A stretch of DNA of 64,000 nt, taken from assembly GCF_030068605.1 (NCBI RefSeq), contig NZ_JASJOU010000011.1, positions 186,001-250,000 of the forward strand, written 5' to 3'. Positions 26,082 through 34,944 of the stretch are shown here, piece after piece; position 1 is the first letter of the stretch; the number at the start of each line of letters is the position of its first letter. A program made the position numbers and the translations under genes. The stretch comes from Xanthocytophaga agilis (lineage in GTDB: Bacteria > Bacteroidota > Bacteroidia > Cytophagales > 172606-1). The notes under the pieces were generated by a model. It saw only the letters and a program-made list of their open reading frames with translations. It did not search any database and had not been told where the DNA came from.

Positions 26082-26978
26082 GTGAAAGTATTCGATGACA
26101 TAATAGGCTATAACAAGTATCTGAATCTGGCAAATCCTCCACATCCACTGATGGATAGCAGAGTCTGTAAGGAGTCTATCCCCAATTTTCCGCAATCGAG
26201 CAAAGAGATACAGGTTAATCTGTATAGAATTTCGTTGAAGAAAAACTTTACAGGTGATATTAAATATGGCAGTAAAAAATACAATACAAAAAACGGTCTG
26301 CTGTTATTTAGGGAACCTGCGCAGATTGTTTCCTGGGAAAGTCTCACATTCTGGGATGGGTATTCTTTTGTCTTTCATCCAGATCTGATTAGAAAACATC
26401 CGGTTGCTCATAAGGTTAAACAATACAAATATTTCAGTTATGAAGTGAAGGATGCATTGTTTCTTACACCAGAGGAAGAAGAAACCATAACCTGGCTATT
26501 TACCAAAATACATCAGGAATTGCTTACTCATAAAAGTAATGCCAATCAGGATGTAATCTTATCCTTGCTCAATGTTGTACTTACCTATGCCGAGCTATTC
26601 TACGAAAGACAGTTCCGGGAAGTAAGTACTCAATTTATTTCCATCGCGTCCAAAGTGAAGGTGTTATTGCAATCTCATTACAATAACCTGTCACAACCTG
26701 TACAAAACATACCTACCGTATCTTCTATTGCTCAGAAACTGCATCTGTCGCCAAACTATCTTACTGATCTGATAAGGTCAGAAACAGGAAAAAGTACTAT
26801 AGCTCTGATACACGAGTTTGTCACTGAGCAAGCAGAGATCTTATTGCTGCAAACGGATATGAATATCAGCGATATTGCCTATCAGCTTGGTTTTGACAAT
26901 GTACCCTATTTTTCAAGGTTGTTTAAGAAAGTAAAAGGCGTCTCACCCAACGAAATCCGAAATCAGGGAAAAGGATAA
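26082..26978 (+). CDS. AraC-family transcriptional regulator
   Basis: Translation from GTG 26082 gives MKVFDDIIGYNKYLNLANPPHPL, the usual start of this Bacteroidota AraC subfamily, so the GTG is accepted; the protein has 298 residues. The N-terminal sensor domain (about 20-180) has no recognisable ligand motif. The C-terminal HTH pair (about 205-295) reads SSIAQKLHLSPNYLTDLIRSETGKS and MNISDIAYQLGFDNVPYFSRLFKKVKGVSPNEIR. It lies 79 bp upstream of, and in the same direction as, the crotonase gene, its most likely partner. A one-mismatch -7 box (catctttg) lies just before the start. Confidence 0.87.
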   Translation: MKVFDDIIGYNKYLNLANPPHPLMDSRVCKESIPNFPQSSKEIQVNLYRISLKKNFTGDIKYGSKKYNTKNGLLLFREPAQIVSWESLTFWDGYSFVFHPDLIRKHPVAHKVKQYKYFSYEVKDALFLTPEEEETITWLFTKIHQELLTHKSNANQDVILSLLNVVLTYAELFYERQFREVSTQFISIASKVKVLLQSHYNNLSQPVQNIPTVSSIAQKLHLSPNYLTDLIRSETGKSTIALIHEFVTEQAEILLLQTDMNISDIAYQLGFDNVPYFSRLFKKVKGVSPNEIRNQGKG

Positions 26979-27057
26979 GCAATTCCGTACTTTGTGTTAA
27001 CTGCCAGCAGGAAGTTGAATTTACTTTTGTCTTATCAAACTAATTCAATCTTCTACT

Positions 27058-27861
27058 ATGATCTTCACAACACAAAAAATAAACCAGGGGTACTGGAAAG
27101 TACTGATAGACAACCCTCCTGTCAACATATTTGATGCAGAGTTCTCCAATCAATTACGGGTATTACTAGATCAAATGGAAGCAGATGAAAACCTAAAAGT
27201 TGTAGTTTTTGAAAGTGCCAATCCCGATTTCTTTGTTGCTCATGTTGAACTTATTGATATTGCAGCGTTTCCTAAAGGTCCAGGTAAGACAGGACTCTCT
27301 ATTGCCTGGCCAGATCTCGCCAAACGCCTGGAACAGGCTCTCTTTGTAAGTATTGCCTCTATACGAGGCAGAGCAAGAGGGATAGGCAGCGAGTTTATAC
27401 AGGCATTCGATATTCGGTTTGCCAGTAGGGAGAAAGCTATTTTTGCACAACCTGAAATTGGTATCGGTGCTTTTCCGGGTGGGGGTGGACTGGAACGCCT
27501 GCCGTTACTCATAGGAAGAGCGAAAGCATTAGAAGTAATCATGAGTGGAGATGATTACAATGCAGAAACAGCGGCTTCGTATGGTTGGATTAACCGGGCT
27601 ATTCCTGATAATGAACTGGATGCGTTTGTAGACAATTTCGCCAAACGTGTTTCTTCCTTTGACAAGCAGGCTATTACTTCAATCAAAGCGACAATAAACC
27701 AAAGAGTCACACTTCCGCAAAACGAGCATTTGCAGGAAACACAACAACGTTTCTTTGCTTCACTGGAATGGCCAGAAAGCAGACAACGGGTGAAATCTTT
27801 GTTAGAGAAAGGACTGCAGCAATATAGTGATGTGGAGTTAAACCTTGCCAAATATCTGTAA
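27058..27861 (+). CDS. Enoyl-CoA hydratase/isomerase (crotonase) family protein
   Basis: The 267-residue protein shows the crotonase fold. The first oxyanion-hole strand is in SANPDFFVAHVELID and the second in SIRGRARGIGSEFIQAFDIRFA. Both positions that hold catalytic glutamates in hydratases are glutamate here (E133 in QPEIGIGAFPGGGG and E159 in AKALEVIMSGD). The usual 'Gg(d/n)' of the first oxyanion site is replaced by SANPDFF, so the substrate need not be a simple enoyl-CoA. The gene follows the AraC regulator. The metabolic role is unknown. Confidence 0.85.
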   Translation: MIFTTQKINQGYWKVLIDNPPVNIFDAEFSNQLRVLLDQMEADENLKVVVFESANPDFFVAHVELIDIAAFPKGPGKTGLSIAWPDLAKRLEQALFVSIASIRGRARGIGSEFIQAFDIRFASREKAIFAQPEIGIGAFPGGGGLERLPLLIGRAKALEVIMSGDDYNAETAASYGWINRAIPDNELDAFVDNFAKRVSSFDKQAITSIKATINQRVTLPQNEHLQETQQRFFASLEWPESRQRVKSLLEKGLQQYSDVELNLAKYL

Positions 27862-27916
27862 ATAAGCGAGCGATCAATATGAATGAGGATATCTGTCGAA
27901 ATGCTGGTTATAATAA

Positions 27917-28205
27917 AAAATGACTGGAGTTACAGTCACTGTCAAAAGTGAACAGAACTCCAGTCATTCTGTAAAGTGAACAGAGATCGAATATTTCTGA
28001 AAAGCGACTGGTATTCGAATATTTTTTCAAAGTGACCATAGTTCCAGTCAAACGAGAAAGCGACCGGAACTATGGTCAAAACGAAAAGTGATTCGATTTC
28101 TGGTCACTTCTTTGTTTGATCAGTCAACAACATACGAAATACTTTTTGAGAGGATTTGACTGGAATTCGAATCATTCACTGGAAATGAACAGAATTCCAG
28201 CCATC
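27917..28205. repeat. 28-bp-periodic array of mosaic 18-bp palindromes
   Basis: Palindromic cores start at 27921, 27949, 27977, 28005, 28033, 28061 and 28089, exactly 28 bp apart. Two more lie at 28157 and 28186, and a degenerate one may lie near 28117. Each core approximates TGACTGGAATTCCAGTCA and is preceded by AAAG or a close variant. The half-sites come from a small set: TGACTGGA, TGAACAGA, TGACCATAG and (TG)ATTCGA. Cores combine them in either orientation: 28033-28050 and 28061-28078 are complementary at all but two of 18 positions, and 28089 is largely complementary to 28157. The 28-bp period excludes a coding repeat. The array fills the gap between the convergent crotonase and pirin-like genes. 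Confidence 0.85.
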
Positions 28206-28209
28206 TCTC

Positions 28210-28920
28210 TTATGCTGGGAATTCACCTGAAACTTCAAATAAGAGAAGAATAGCTCCTTCTGACAATGCTTCAAAATCTATACTTTCGGTTTCCCATAAT
28301 GCCAGAGCATCTTTGGCATGCAACAATCTGTCCTGTACTTCAAAAGCTCCGGTAATAACAAAAACATAAATGCCATTACGGTTATCTGTCAATGTATATT
28401 CTCCCTTAACACGACCATCGTATTTGCCAATATAGCACAGATAGGGTTTGGTGGTGGCAGTAATCAATGGCAACAACTGATTTATTTCATCTAGGTTAAA
28501 GGTGATTTGCTCTGTTGGATCTGCTATATCTGTTGTCCTCCTAGTCAACCACATGTGCAGACAGATCACAGTTTCATCTTTCTCAAATGGATTGATAATC
28601 CGATAACTTGTTCCTTCTGATAACGAAGTTACATAGATTTGTCCCGCAGAAATGAAGTTTTCCGTACCCTTACTGTCTTTGTATTCGATCAACCCTGCCA
28701 ATGGCACAAGTACTACCTCTACTGATTGAGGCACTGTTAGCTCAATACTCTTTTCTGCAGAAAGAATTTCTTCATTCCATAACTGAAGCACACCAAAAGG
28801 TTTCCGGTGTTCATTTTGATATTCACCAAAATTGAAGGTAACATAACTTTTCTGGCCTTCTGAACTCAGGAAGCCCCGTTGTTCGGCCAGATGGATCACG
28901 GCCTTATTTTGTACAATCAT
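28210..28920 (-). CDS. Pirin-like bicupin lacking the metal-binding histidines
   Basis: The start at 28920 (MIVQNKAVIHLAEQRGFLSS) is the family-like start; an ORF extension to 29019 is rejected. The 236-residue protein has the pirin/YhhW layout: GFLSS, FGVLQLWNEEIL, then the first cupin with VEVVLVPLAGLIEYKDSKG and GQIYVTSLSEGTSYRIINPF. In metal-binding pirins the matching segment reads HPHxxxE...H...E. Here the histidines are replaced (VPQSVEVV), so quercetinase-type metal chemistry is unlikely. A second cupin follows (about 135-230). Possible non-catalytic regulator. Confidence 0.72.
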   Translation of the reverse strand: MIVQNKAVIHLAEQRGFLSSEGQKSYVTFNFGEYQNEHRKPFGVLQLWNEEILSAEKSIELTVPQSVEVVLVPLAGLIEYKDSKGTENFISAGQIYVTSLSEGTSYRIINPFEKDETVICLHMWLTRRTTDIADPTEQITFNLDEINQLLPLITATTKPYLCYIGKYDGRVKGEYTLTDNRNGIYVFVITGAFEVQDRLLHAKDALALWETESIDFEALSEGAILLLFEVSGEFPA

Positions 28921-29086
28921 GTTGTATGTAGTTGGAGTGCAAACAATAGAAGAATCTATCTGTGTGGTGCTTTTATAAGCAAACGAATCTTTTACAAAAC
29001 GCATTGCCCTACTAAACAATAACTCTTGTTACAGTTGATGCTTTCAGCAAAAATACATGAATAATTGGGGAAAGATAGAAAAAACA

Positions 29087-29110
29087 AAGCCCGGCACTCC
29101 CGCCGGGCTT
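29087..29110 (-). terminator. GC-rich terminator after the V4R-like gene
   Basis: aagcccggc pairs with gccgggctt around a 6-nt loop. On the minus strand it runs into ttgttttttc. It lies about 130 nt past the stop at 29239. A second weaker hairpin (29131-29153, aaagc...gcttt) precedes it in the same transcript. Confidence 0.7.
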
Positions 29111-29238
29111 CGGAGCTTAATGCTCTGAGAAAAGCCGCCCTAAATGCTGCTTTTATATTTTTGTATTGCAAAGAAATAATAGAATCGTTTTTTGCACAAG
29201 TCAAAAAATACAGATTTTCCTACTTGTGTAATAAGGTA

Positions 29239-29826
29239 TTACCAGGTAATAATATAGGTACAGGTTTCTTTTCCTTCCTGGCGGGTTTCTTTCGTTTGAT
29301 CAAGGTTAACTTCAGCTATGTAGGAATCTTTTGGTTTAAATTTGCGGAGCATTGTTGTGATAATACCTCTGTCAAACTCGCTGGGGTATGGGTTATGACA
29401 CACCATAATTGCTTCTCTTTTAGCAGCATCAAAGCTTGTAAGTTTGTAGCTCCCAATTTCTCCCCCACGGTGATTCATATGATACGCAATATCAATACTG
29501 TTTAATGCCTTTTCCAAAGAGTCTATTTCAGGAGGAAACAGTGCATTTTCTGGAATGGCCTTTCCAATAACAAAAAGTGTAGGATCTCCCAGATGCTTAC
29601 TAATATCGCGAAATGCATTCAACCACTTCTCCTGACTATACCATTGATCAGGTTGTATATTGCCTAGTCCATGTTTTTCCAGGATGCCCCATCGGGTATC
29701 TCTTCCTGCATGAAGGGCATATACTACTGCAAGAATGGTTTGTCCGTTTACTTCTACACCTTTTTCAAAAGGAACAAATTGAGTCATAGCCTTATGGATA
29801 ATTAAAGGAGTCATTGACCTCTCCAT
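29239..29826 (-). CDS. V4R/heme-NO-binding-associated-like protein (tentative)
   Basis: The 195-residue protein reads as an alpha+beta sensor domain. HLGDPTLFVIGKAIPENALFPPEID lies in the middle, then a late VCHNPYPSEFDRGIITTML and the terminal cluster EGKETCTYIITW. The 'NPYP-DFDRGI ... GxxxCxYxxxW' combination is what I recall from V4R/H-NOX-associated small-molecule-binding domains; this is a recollection of pattern, not a proven match. An alternative start is the ATG at residue 14 (29787). It stands alone with a GC-rich terminator behind it. Confidence 0.55.
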   Translation of the reverse strand: MERSMTPLIIHKAMTQFVPFEKGVEVNGQTILAVVYALHAGRDTRWGILEKHGLGNIQPDQWYSQEKWLNAFRDISKHLGDPTLFVIGKAIPENALFPPEIDSLEKALNSIDIAYHMNHRGGEIGSYKLTSFDAAKREAIMVCHNPYPSEFDRGIITTMLRKFKPKDSYIAEVNLDQTKETRQEGKETCTYIITW

Positions 29827-30043
29827 ATAGAGATCACACTCATAAATACTAAAGTTCTTAAAAGATATACAACTCTGCTGACGACTATAACCTGTGAAGT
29901 AACTTACACTTGTTAGTTCGGGTAGAAAAAATACTACTAACTTTTATTATGATTCATAAAATAAGGAATAAAATTACAAACAAAGAACTTCCAGACAACA
30001 GTTTATAGAAGTATACCTTCAATCTGCTTCTTTTAGATAAACA

Positions 30044-30089
30044 AAACGGAGGCTAAAAGTAACCCGACAGTTACCTATGGCCTCCGTTT
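30044..30089 (-). terminator. Terminator of the starch-utilisation operon
   Basis: aaacggaggc pairs with gcctccgttt; an inner gtaac/gttac pair stabilises the 26-nt loop. On the minus strand a T-rich tract (ttgtttatc) follows. It lies 43 bp after the GH97 stop. The remainder of the 305-bp gap 29827-30131 holds nothing I can name. Confidence 0.8.
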
Positions 30090-30131
30090 ATACAGTTCTT
30101 CTTTTCGAATATACTTAAGCCTTCAAAGTTA

Positions 30132-32321
30132 TTATAACTTCTTTAGACCTTTTATCTCTCCTGATGTCCCTTCTTTTATACTCACTGCCACCCCACCACT
30201 GGAAGCAAGTACCTGCTTTAATACACTGGAAGAGGAAACCAATACCTTACGAATGGTGTAACTCTGGGGCTTCTTATCATAGCTAGCATCTGTACCATCG
30301 GCATAGATAGTCGCTATATAGGATTTTCCTTTCGGCAGGAAGCTAAATGAAATAGTAGCTGTACGGCGGTTCTCATCTGTAATGCCACCCACATACCATT
30401 CCTGTTTTCCTTTGGCTTTACGGGCTATGGTTATATAATCCCCCGGTTCCGCTTCCAATACATAGGTATCATCCCAGTCTACAGCTACATCTTTAATAAA
30501 CTGAAAGGCATCTGGAAAACGGGCATAGTTTTCAGGCATATCAGCTGCCATCTGTAACGGACTGTACATAGTTACATAATAAGCTAGTTGCTTGACCAAT
30601 GTTGTATTGACACGTTGTTTGCTTCCTGTGCCATAATAAGACAAATCTGTCTGGAAAATACCTGGCGTATAATCCATAGGTCCACCCATTAGTCGTGTAA
30701 ACGGCAGGATGGTGCCATGTTCAGGAGCAAGTCCAGCCATTGCCTCAAACTCTGTTCCCCGCGCCGATTCCTGTGCAATCCAATTGGGATAGGTACGGTT
30801 TAATCCTGTAGGTCGTACCGCTTCGTGACTATTCACCATAATCTTATAGTCAGCAGCCCGATCCGCAACATGAATGTAGTGATTTACCATCCATTGTCCA
30901 TCATGATGTTCTCCACGAGGGATGATATCTCCTACATAGCCTGTTTTTACAGCATTATATCCATTATCAACCATAAACTGAAAAGCTCTATCCAAACGCC
31001 GTTCGTAATTGGTAGCTGCTGCAGATGTCTCATGGTGCATGATTATTTTAATGCCTTTTGAGGCAGCATACTCTCTAAGCATCTTTACATCAAAATCCGG
31101 ATAAGGGGTAACAAAGTCGAATACCTCTTCCTTCCAGTTTCCAATCCAGTCTTCCCAACCTACATTCCATCCTTCTACCAGTACTGCATCAAACCCATTG
31201 GCTGAGGCAAAGTCGATGTATTTCTTTACATTTTCGTTGGTAGCACCATGATGTCCGCTAGGTGGAAAGGCGGCAAAATTATCCGTCAGCTTCACATTGT
31301 TTACTGTGCTGTAGGCCCAATTGCTTTTGCCTGCTACAAAATATTCCCACCAAACTCCCATATACTTGACAGGTTTTATCCAGGAAACGTCTTTGTATTT
31401 GGTTGGTTCGTTCAGATTAAGAATAAGCCGTGATGCCAGAATGTCTGTTGCCTTATCACTTACCACAATAGTACGCCAGGGAGTCTGAGCATTGGTTTGC
31501 ATGTAGGCAAGGTTTCCAACAGCGTCAGGAACCAGATGCGTTTTCATTTTTAATGTTGCAGCATCTACTTCTAGGTCCATAGCCGGATAGTTTATTAGTA
31601 CTGCTTCATGGATATTAATGTACAACCCATCTGCTGATTTCATCATACAGGGTGTTTGTACAGAAGGAGCTTTGATAGGTTGCTGAGCTGTAATCGGAAC
31701 TGTAGCCTTTTTTTGCAAAGAAGGTATTTCTGCAATCGTAGAAGTAGTATATGGATACTCATTGGTATCATAATCACCTGGAATCCAGAATATTTTATGA
31801 TTACCAGCGAGATTAAACTCTGTTACCTCATCTTTTACAATAAAATAACTCAATCCTTTCTGCATCGGGAACTCATAACGGAATCCAAGGCCATCGTCAA
31901 ACAAACGAAAACGGATACGCATAAATCGTCCCTGTTGTGCCTGCTGGGTAAGTGTTACCAGCAACTCATGGTAGTGATTGCGGATTGTTTTTTGCTCACC
32001 CAATACAGGGTCCCATGATTCATCAATGGAAGTTGTTTTCACATCAGTTACAGTAAATCCATCCAGAAACGAACCTCCCTGACGAGTAGCCAGTCCAAGT
32101 TTGCTGGATTTGATGACAGGTTTGTTTTTAAAGGTCAATTCATAAAACGGTACTCCATTTTCTTTTAGACTAAAGGTTAGACTGAAGTTCTTATTGGGAG
32201 AAGTAATCTGTTGTGCTTCTGCCAGACTTATGCTTCCGCACACAAGCATCACAACCAAAAGTCTCTTTATAGAAAGAAAAGAACGACACTGTATTTTGTT
32301 AAGTACTTTATCAACAATCAT
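30132..32321 (-). CDS. susB: GH97 alpha-glucosidase (SusB-type)
   Basis: The 729-residue secreted protein has a signal peptide (cleavage near AEAQ, residues 34-37). An N-terminal beta-supersandwich (about 38-315), a central (beta/alpha)8 barrel (about 316-600) and a C-terminal beta domain follow. The glutamates of inverting GH97a enzymes are present: E431 (MHHETS), E500 (NSHEAVRP), and E518/E524 (ESARGTE). They keep the 8-residue offset expected from Bacteroides SusB (E439, E508, E526, E532). The retaining-subgroup aspartate is not needed. It cleaves maltooligosaccharides to glucose in the periplasm. It is the last gene of the Sus operon, 72 bp after the amylase gene. Confidence 0.95.
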   Translation of the reverse strand: MIVDKVLNKIQCRSFLSIKRLLVVMLVCGSISLAEAQQITSPNKNFSLTFSLKENGVPFYELTFKNKPVIKSSKLGLATRQGGSFLDGFTVTDVKTTSIDESWDPVLGEQKTIRNHYHELLVTLTQQAQQGRFMRIRFRLFDDGLGFRYEFPMQKGLSYFIVKDEVTEFNLAGNHKIFWIPGDYDTNEYPYTTSTIAEIPSLQKKATVPITAQQPIKAPSVQTPCMMKSADGLYINIHEAVLINYPAMDLEVDAATLKMKTHLVPDAVGNLAYMQTNAQTPWRTIVVSDKATDILASRLILNLNEPTKYKDVSWIKPVKYMGVWWEYFVAGKSNWAYSTVNNVKLTDNFAAFPPSGHHGATNENVKKYIDFASANGFDAVLVEGWNVGWEDWIGNWKEEVFDFVTPYPDFDVKMLREYAASKGIKIIMHHETSAAATNYERRLDRAFQFMVDNGYNAVKTGYVGDIIPRGEHHDGQWMVNHYIHVADRAADYKIMVNSHEAVRPTGLNRTYPNWIAQESARGTEFEAMAGLAPEHGTILPFTRLMGGPMDYTPGIFQTDLSYYGTGSKQRVNTTLVKQLAYYVTMYSPLQMAADMPENYARFPDAFQFIKDVAVDWDDTYVLEAEPGDYITIARKAKGKQEWYVGGITDENRRTATISFSFLPKGKSYIATIYADGTDASYDKKPQSYTIRKVLVSSSSVLKQVLASSGGVAVSIKEGTSGEIKGLKKL

Positions 32322-32393
32322 GGATACATAAATGAGAAATGAAACAAAACAGAAATGGTTATCACTTCAAGATAACTATTTCTGAATATATGT

Positions 32394-33785
32394 TTATTGA
32401 TTTATTTTCAACACTTTATAACTATATGCAGGCAAGGATATTTGGTTGCTTACAGCTGTACTGGTATTGGTAAATACATCTGTCCAGGCAGTATTCACCA
32501 AAGCACCAGGCACAGAATAGGTAACTGCTTTATTACGCAGATTGGCTATTACCAGTATAGTTTCCCCTTCCACATGTTTGGTAAATACACATACATCATC
32601 ACTACTAAAAGACCGTAATTCGCCCATACGTACTGTGTTACTTGCATTATAAAAAGCAAGCAGCTTTTTGTATTCAGCTACCATGCCATAATCTGCCGTG
32701 TTCCAGCTAATCGGTGTTCGGGTAAAGTATTGCAAGCGGGTTGCCTGTCCGATTTCCTGACCATTGTAGATCATAGGCACACCTTTCATATAGGCAGCTA
32801 CAACAAAAGCCGACATAGATCCTTGTTTTCCGCCAAACAGTTCTAAAGGAGTACCATCACTCAGATTTACGTCATGATTAGTAGTGTAACGCACTACTCT
32901 TTGAGTACTTTCCGGAGTAATGGCATATTCAGCTGTATTGACATTTTGCAGCAATGTCACCGAACCCTTCTCTTCAAATACTTTATCAGACATGGTATAG
33001 AAGAAGTTAAAACCATACAGCAGATCAAAGCCAGCCTTAAAATGATCATTTCGTCCACCTTCTGCCAATATCAGTAATTTGTGGCTTTGGATGGTTCGTA
33101 GTGATTCAATCGCTTCTTTCCAGAAACTATAGGGTACATAATCAGCAGCATCACAACGAAATCCATCCACATTGGCTGTATACACCCAATAGGCCATTGC
33201 ATCAATCATAGCTTTTCTAAGCTCTGTATTGGTATAGTTTAGCTGAGCGACATCCAACCATCCTGTGCCTGGAGGACTGATCACATTGCCTGCATTATCC
33301 TGTTGGTACCAGTCTTTGTGAGCAGTAATCCATTCATTATCCCAGGATGTATGATTGGCAACCCAGTCAAGAATCACTGCCATTCCTTTGCTATGGGCAG
33401 CATCTACTAAGGCACGAAGGTCTTCCAGTGTACCAAATTCCGGATTCACAGCCTTGTAATCCTTTATAGAATAGGGAGAGCCTAAACCACCCGCCGAGTT
33501 TACCACTCCTACCGGATAGATAGGCATCAGATAAAGAACATTTATCCCTAATGCCTTAACTGAGTCCAAACGGGCTTCCACCCCTTTGAAGGTTCCGGCT
33601 TCGCTAAAAGCCCTAAGATTTACCTGATAGATGGCAGCATTCTGACGTTCTGGCACTCCCTGAAAAGGACTTCCATATTGTTTATAGGAGAATGAAGGAC
33701 CAGGACTATCTTTCTTGCACGCACCAGAAACGGTTATCAGTAGAAAGGCCCAGATAAGTCCTTTAAGCTTGTTATAATTTATCAT
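32394..33785 (-). CDS. GH13 alpha-amylase lipoprotein (SusG-like)
   Basis: The 463-residue lipoprotein (lipobox VSGAC, Cys23) shows the GH13 regions: VILDWVANHTS (region I, 138-148), VDGFRCDAA with nucleophile D212, LLILAEGG with acid/base E242, and TTNHD with D305. A C-terminal beta domain (about 385-463) closes it. The protein is shorter than SusG (about 690 aa) and has no visible CBM58-type insertion. It probably cuts starch into maltooligosaccharides at the outer-membrane surface for import by the SusC/D pair. Confidence 0.93.
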   Translation of the reverse strand: MINYNKLKGLIWAFLLITVSGACKKDSPGPSFSYKQYGSPFQGVPERQNAAIYQVNLRAFSEAGTFKGVEARLDSVKALGINVLYLMPIYPVGVVNSAGGLGSPYSIKDYKAVNPEFGTLEDLRALVDAAHSKGMAVILDWVANHTSWDNEWITAHKDWYQQDNAGNVISPPGTGWLDVAQLNYTNTELRKAMIDAMAYWVYTANVDGFRCDAADYVPYSFWKEAIESLRTIQSHKLLILAEGGRNDHFKAGFDLLYGFNFFYTMSDKVFEEKGSVTLLQNVNTAEYAITPESTQRVVRYTTNHDVNLSDGTPLELFGGKQGSMSAFVVAAYMKGVPMIYNGQEIGQATRLQYFTRTPISWNTADYGMVAEYKKLLAFYNASNTVRMGELRSFSSDDVCVFTKHVEGETILVIANLRNKAVTYSVPGALVNTAWTDVFTNTSTAVSNQISLPAYSYKVLKINQ

Positions 33786-33801
33786 GAGTAGTATTGGTAA
33801 A

Positions 33802-33829
33802 GTAAGCTACCTCTTTAGAAGTAGCTTAC
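33802..33829 (-). promoter_or_regulatory. Intercistronic hairpin between susE-like and amylase genes
   Basis: gtaagctac pairs with gtagcttac around a 10-nt loop in the 58-bp gap between the two genes. Only a weak T-tract follows on the minus strand. It probably acts as a partial terminator or an mRNA processing/stability element that lowers amylase expression relative to SusC/D/E. Confidence 0.5.
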
Positions 33830-33843
33830 ATTTTCAGGATTTG

Positions 33844-34932
33844 TTAGTTTTTCTGGAGTGTGTACTTGTAGTTACCCGCCTTGTGCAGATCCAGTGTAAT
33901 CGTATAGTTACCATCATCGGGAACGGTGAACTGTGGTTGATCTACATAAGTTCTCCAGGGATGATTGGCATAGGCAGGCTTTCCATTGGCATCTATACCA
34001 AAGTCAAGCTGCCATGCATTGTTTGCCCGAAACTTAAATGATCCGTTGGCTTTCATAGCAGCCGTCACCTTCCAGGTTTGTGTGGCTGCATCATACGTCA
34101 TGGGTGTATCAGCATCCCAACCACCCGGAGTAGCCGCGCCGATAATTCCCCAGGAAGTTTTCAACAACAGATAACTCATGGTATTCAGGTTTACTGCCAG
34201 CAGGTAATAGCCATCCGAAGGAGCTTTGAAGTTACCACCTGCATAGTTGGCTTCCATAATCTTGCTGCCTCCTGCATCTCCATAGGACATCGGTTCCCAG
34301 GCAGCCTGTGCATAAAGCTTAAACTCGTTGGTTCCGCCTTGAGGAATGTAAATGTAGCCTTCATAGATACCATCATTGTTTTCAGAAACCAATGTGGGAG
34401 CAGCAGTGACATTCCAGCCCTGAAAATCACCTGCTACCCACAAAGCAGAAGGAAACTGTGTTACTTCTGAATAAGGTGTTACGGCCACAACAAGAGCGGA
34501 GGAATAAACAGATCTGTCTAATGTAGACTGTACCCGCATCACCAACGTTCCTATCTGATCATCTACTAATCCTAATCCTTTCGCCAAATTGTTGAGGTCA
34601 CTTCCCAGAAAAGATTTGCTCAGCACATCCTCTCCGGCAGTAACAGTTTTGGCATTAGTCCAGGCAGTGGTTCCGAGAGTATCGCCAGGTACATCAATCT
34701 GGACTGTATAGGTTACAGGAGCCTTTACTGGAAAAGATACCTCTGGCCAAGAAATAGTTAGTACAGATTCATTTTTATTTTGCTTATTCAGTACAATATC
34801 AGCAGCAGAAATCTGTGGAGTACCAGTGAAAGATACGGGTTTCAAAACGGTTAGTTCAGCATCCTTCTCGCAGGCAGTCCCCCCTATCAATATGGTACAG
34901 AATACAAGGAGTATATTTATATATTTTCTCAT
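33844..34932 (-). CDS. susE: SusE/SusF-like starch-binding lipoprotein
   Basis: The 362-residue lipoprotein (lipobox IGGTAC, Cys21) has the SusE domain first (about 25-155; VLNKQNKNESVLTISWPEVSF and VTYTVQIDVPG). Two SusF-type carbohydrate-binding modules follow (about 165-265 and 270-360). They contain the paired aromatics ALWVAGDFQGWN and NAWQLDFGIDANG typical of starch-binding surface proteins. It binds starch outside the cell and is not essential for catalysis. It is co-transcribed with SusD, 12 bp behind it. Confidence 0.9.
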   Translation of the reverse strand: MRKYINILLVFCTILIGGTACEKDAELTVLKPVSFTGTPQISAADIVLNKQNKNESVLTISWPEVSFPVKAPVTYTVQIDVPGDTLGTTAWTNAKTVTAGEDVLSKSFLGSDLNNLAKGLGLVDDQIGTLVMRVQSTLDRSVYSSALVVAVTPYSEVTQFPSALWVAGDFQGWNVTAAPTLVSENNDGIYEGYIYIPQGGTNEFKLYAQAAWEPMSYGDAGGSKIMEANYAGGNFKAPSDGYYLLAVNLNTMSYLLLKTSWGIIGAATPGGWDADTPMTYDAATQTWKVTAAMKANGSFKFRANNAWQLDFGIDANGKPAYANHPWRTYVDQPQFTVPDDGNYTITLDLHKAGNYKYTLQKN

Positions 34933-34944
34933 ACGAATAGCTTA

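Noticed and set aside
25941-26195. Minus-strand 84-aa ORF overlapping the GTG of the 80-aa gene by 8 bp
   Set aside because: Its 5' part lies inside the AraC gene start and promoter, and the product shows no family-like pattern. A shortened GTG-start version (about 42 aa) is possible but unsupported.
27917-28205. CRISPR array at the palindrome repeats
   Set aside because: Repeated unit is a degenerate palindrome with only a short shared linker, no identical repeats of 23-40 bp, no spacers of foreign type and no cas genes.
29065-29505. 146-aa plus-strand ORF
   Set aside because: Runs through the GC-rich terminator and antisense to the V4R-like gene.
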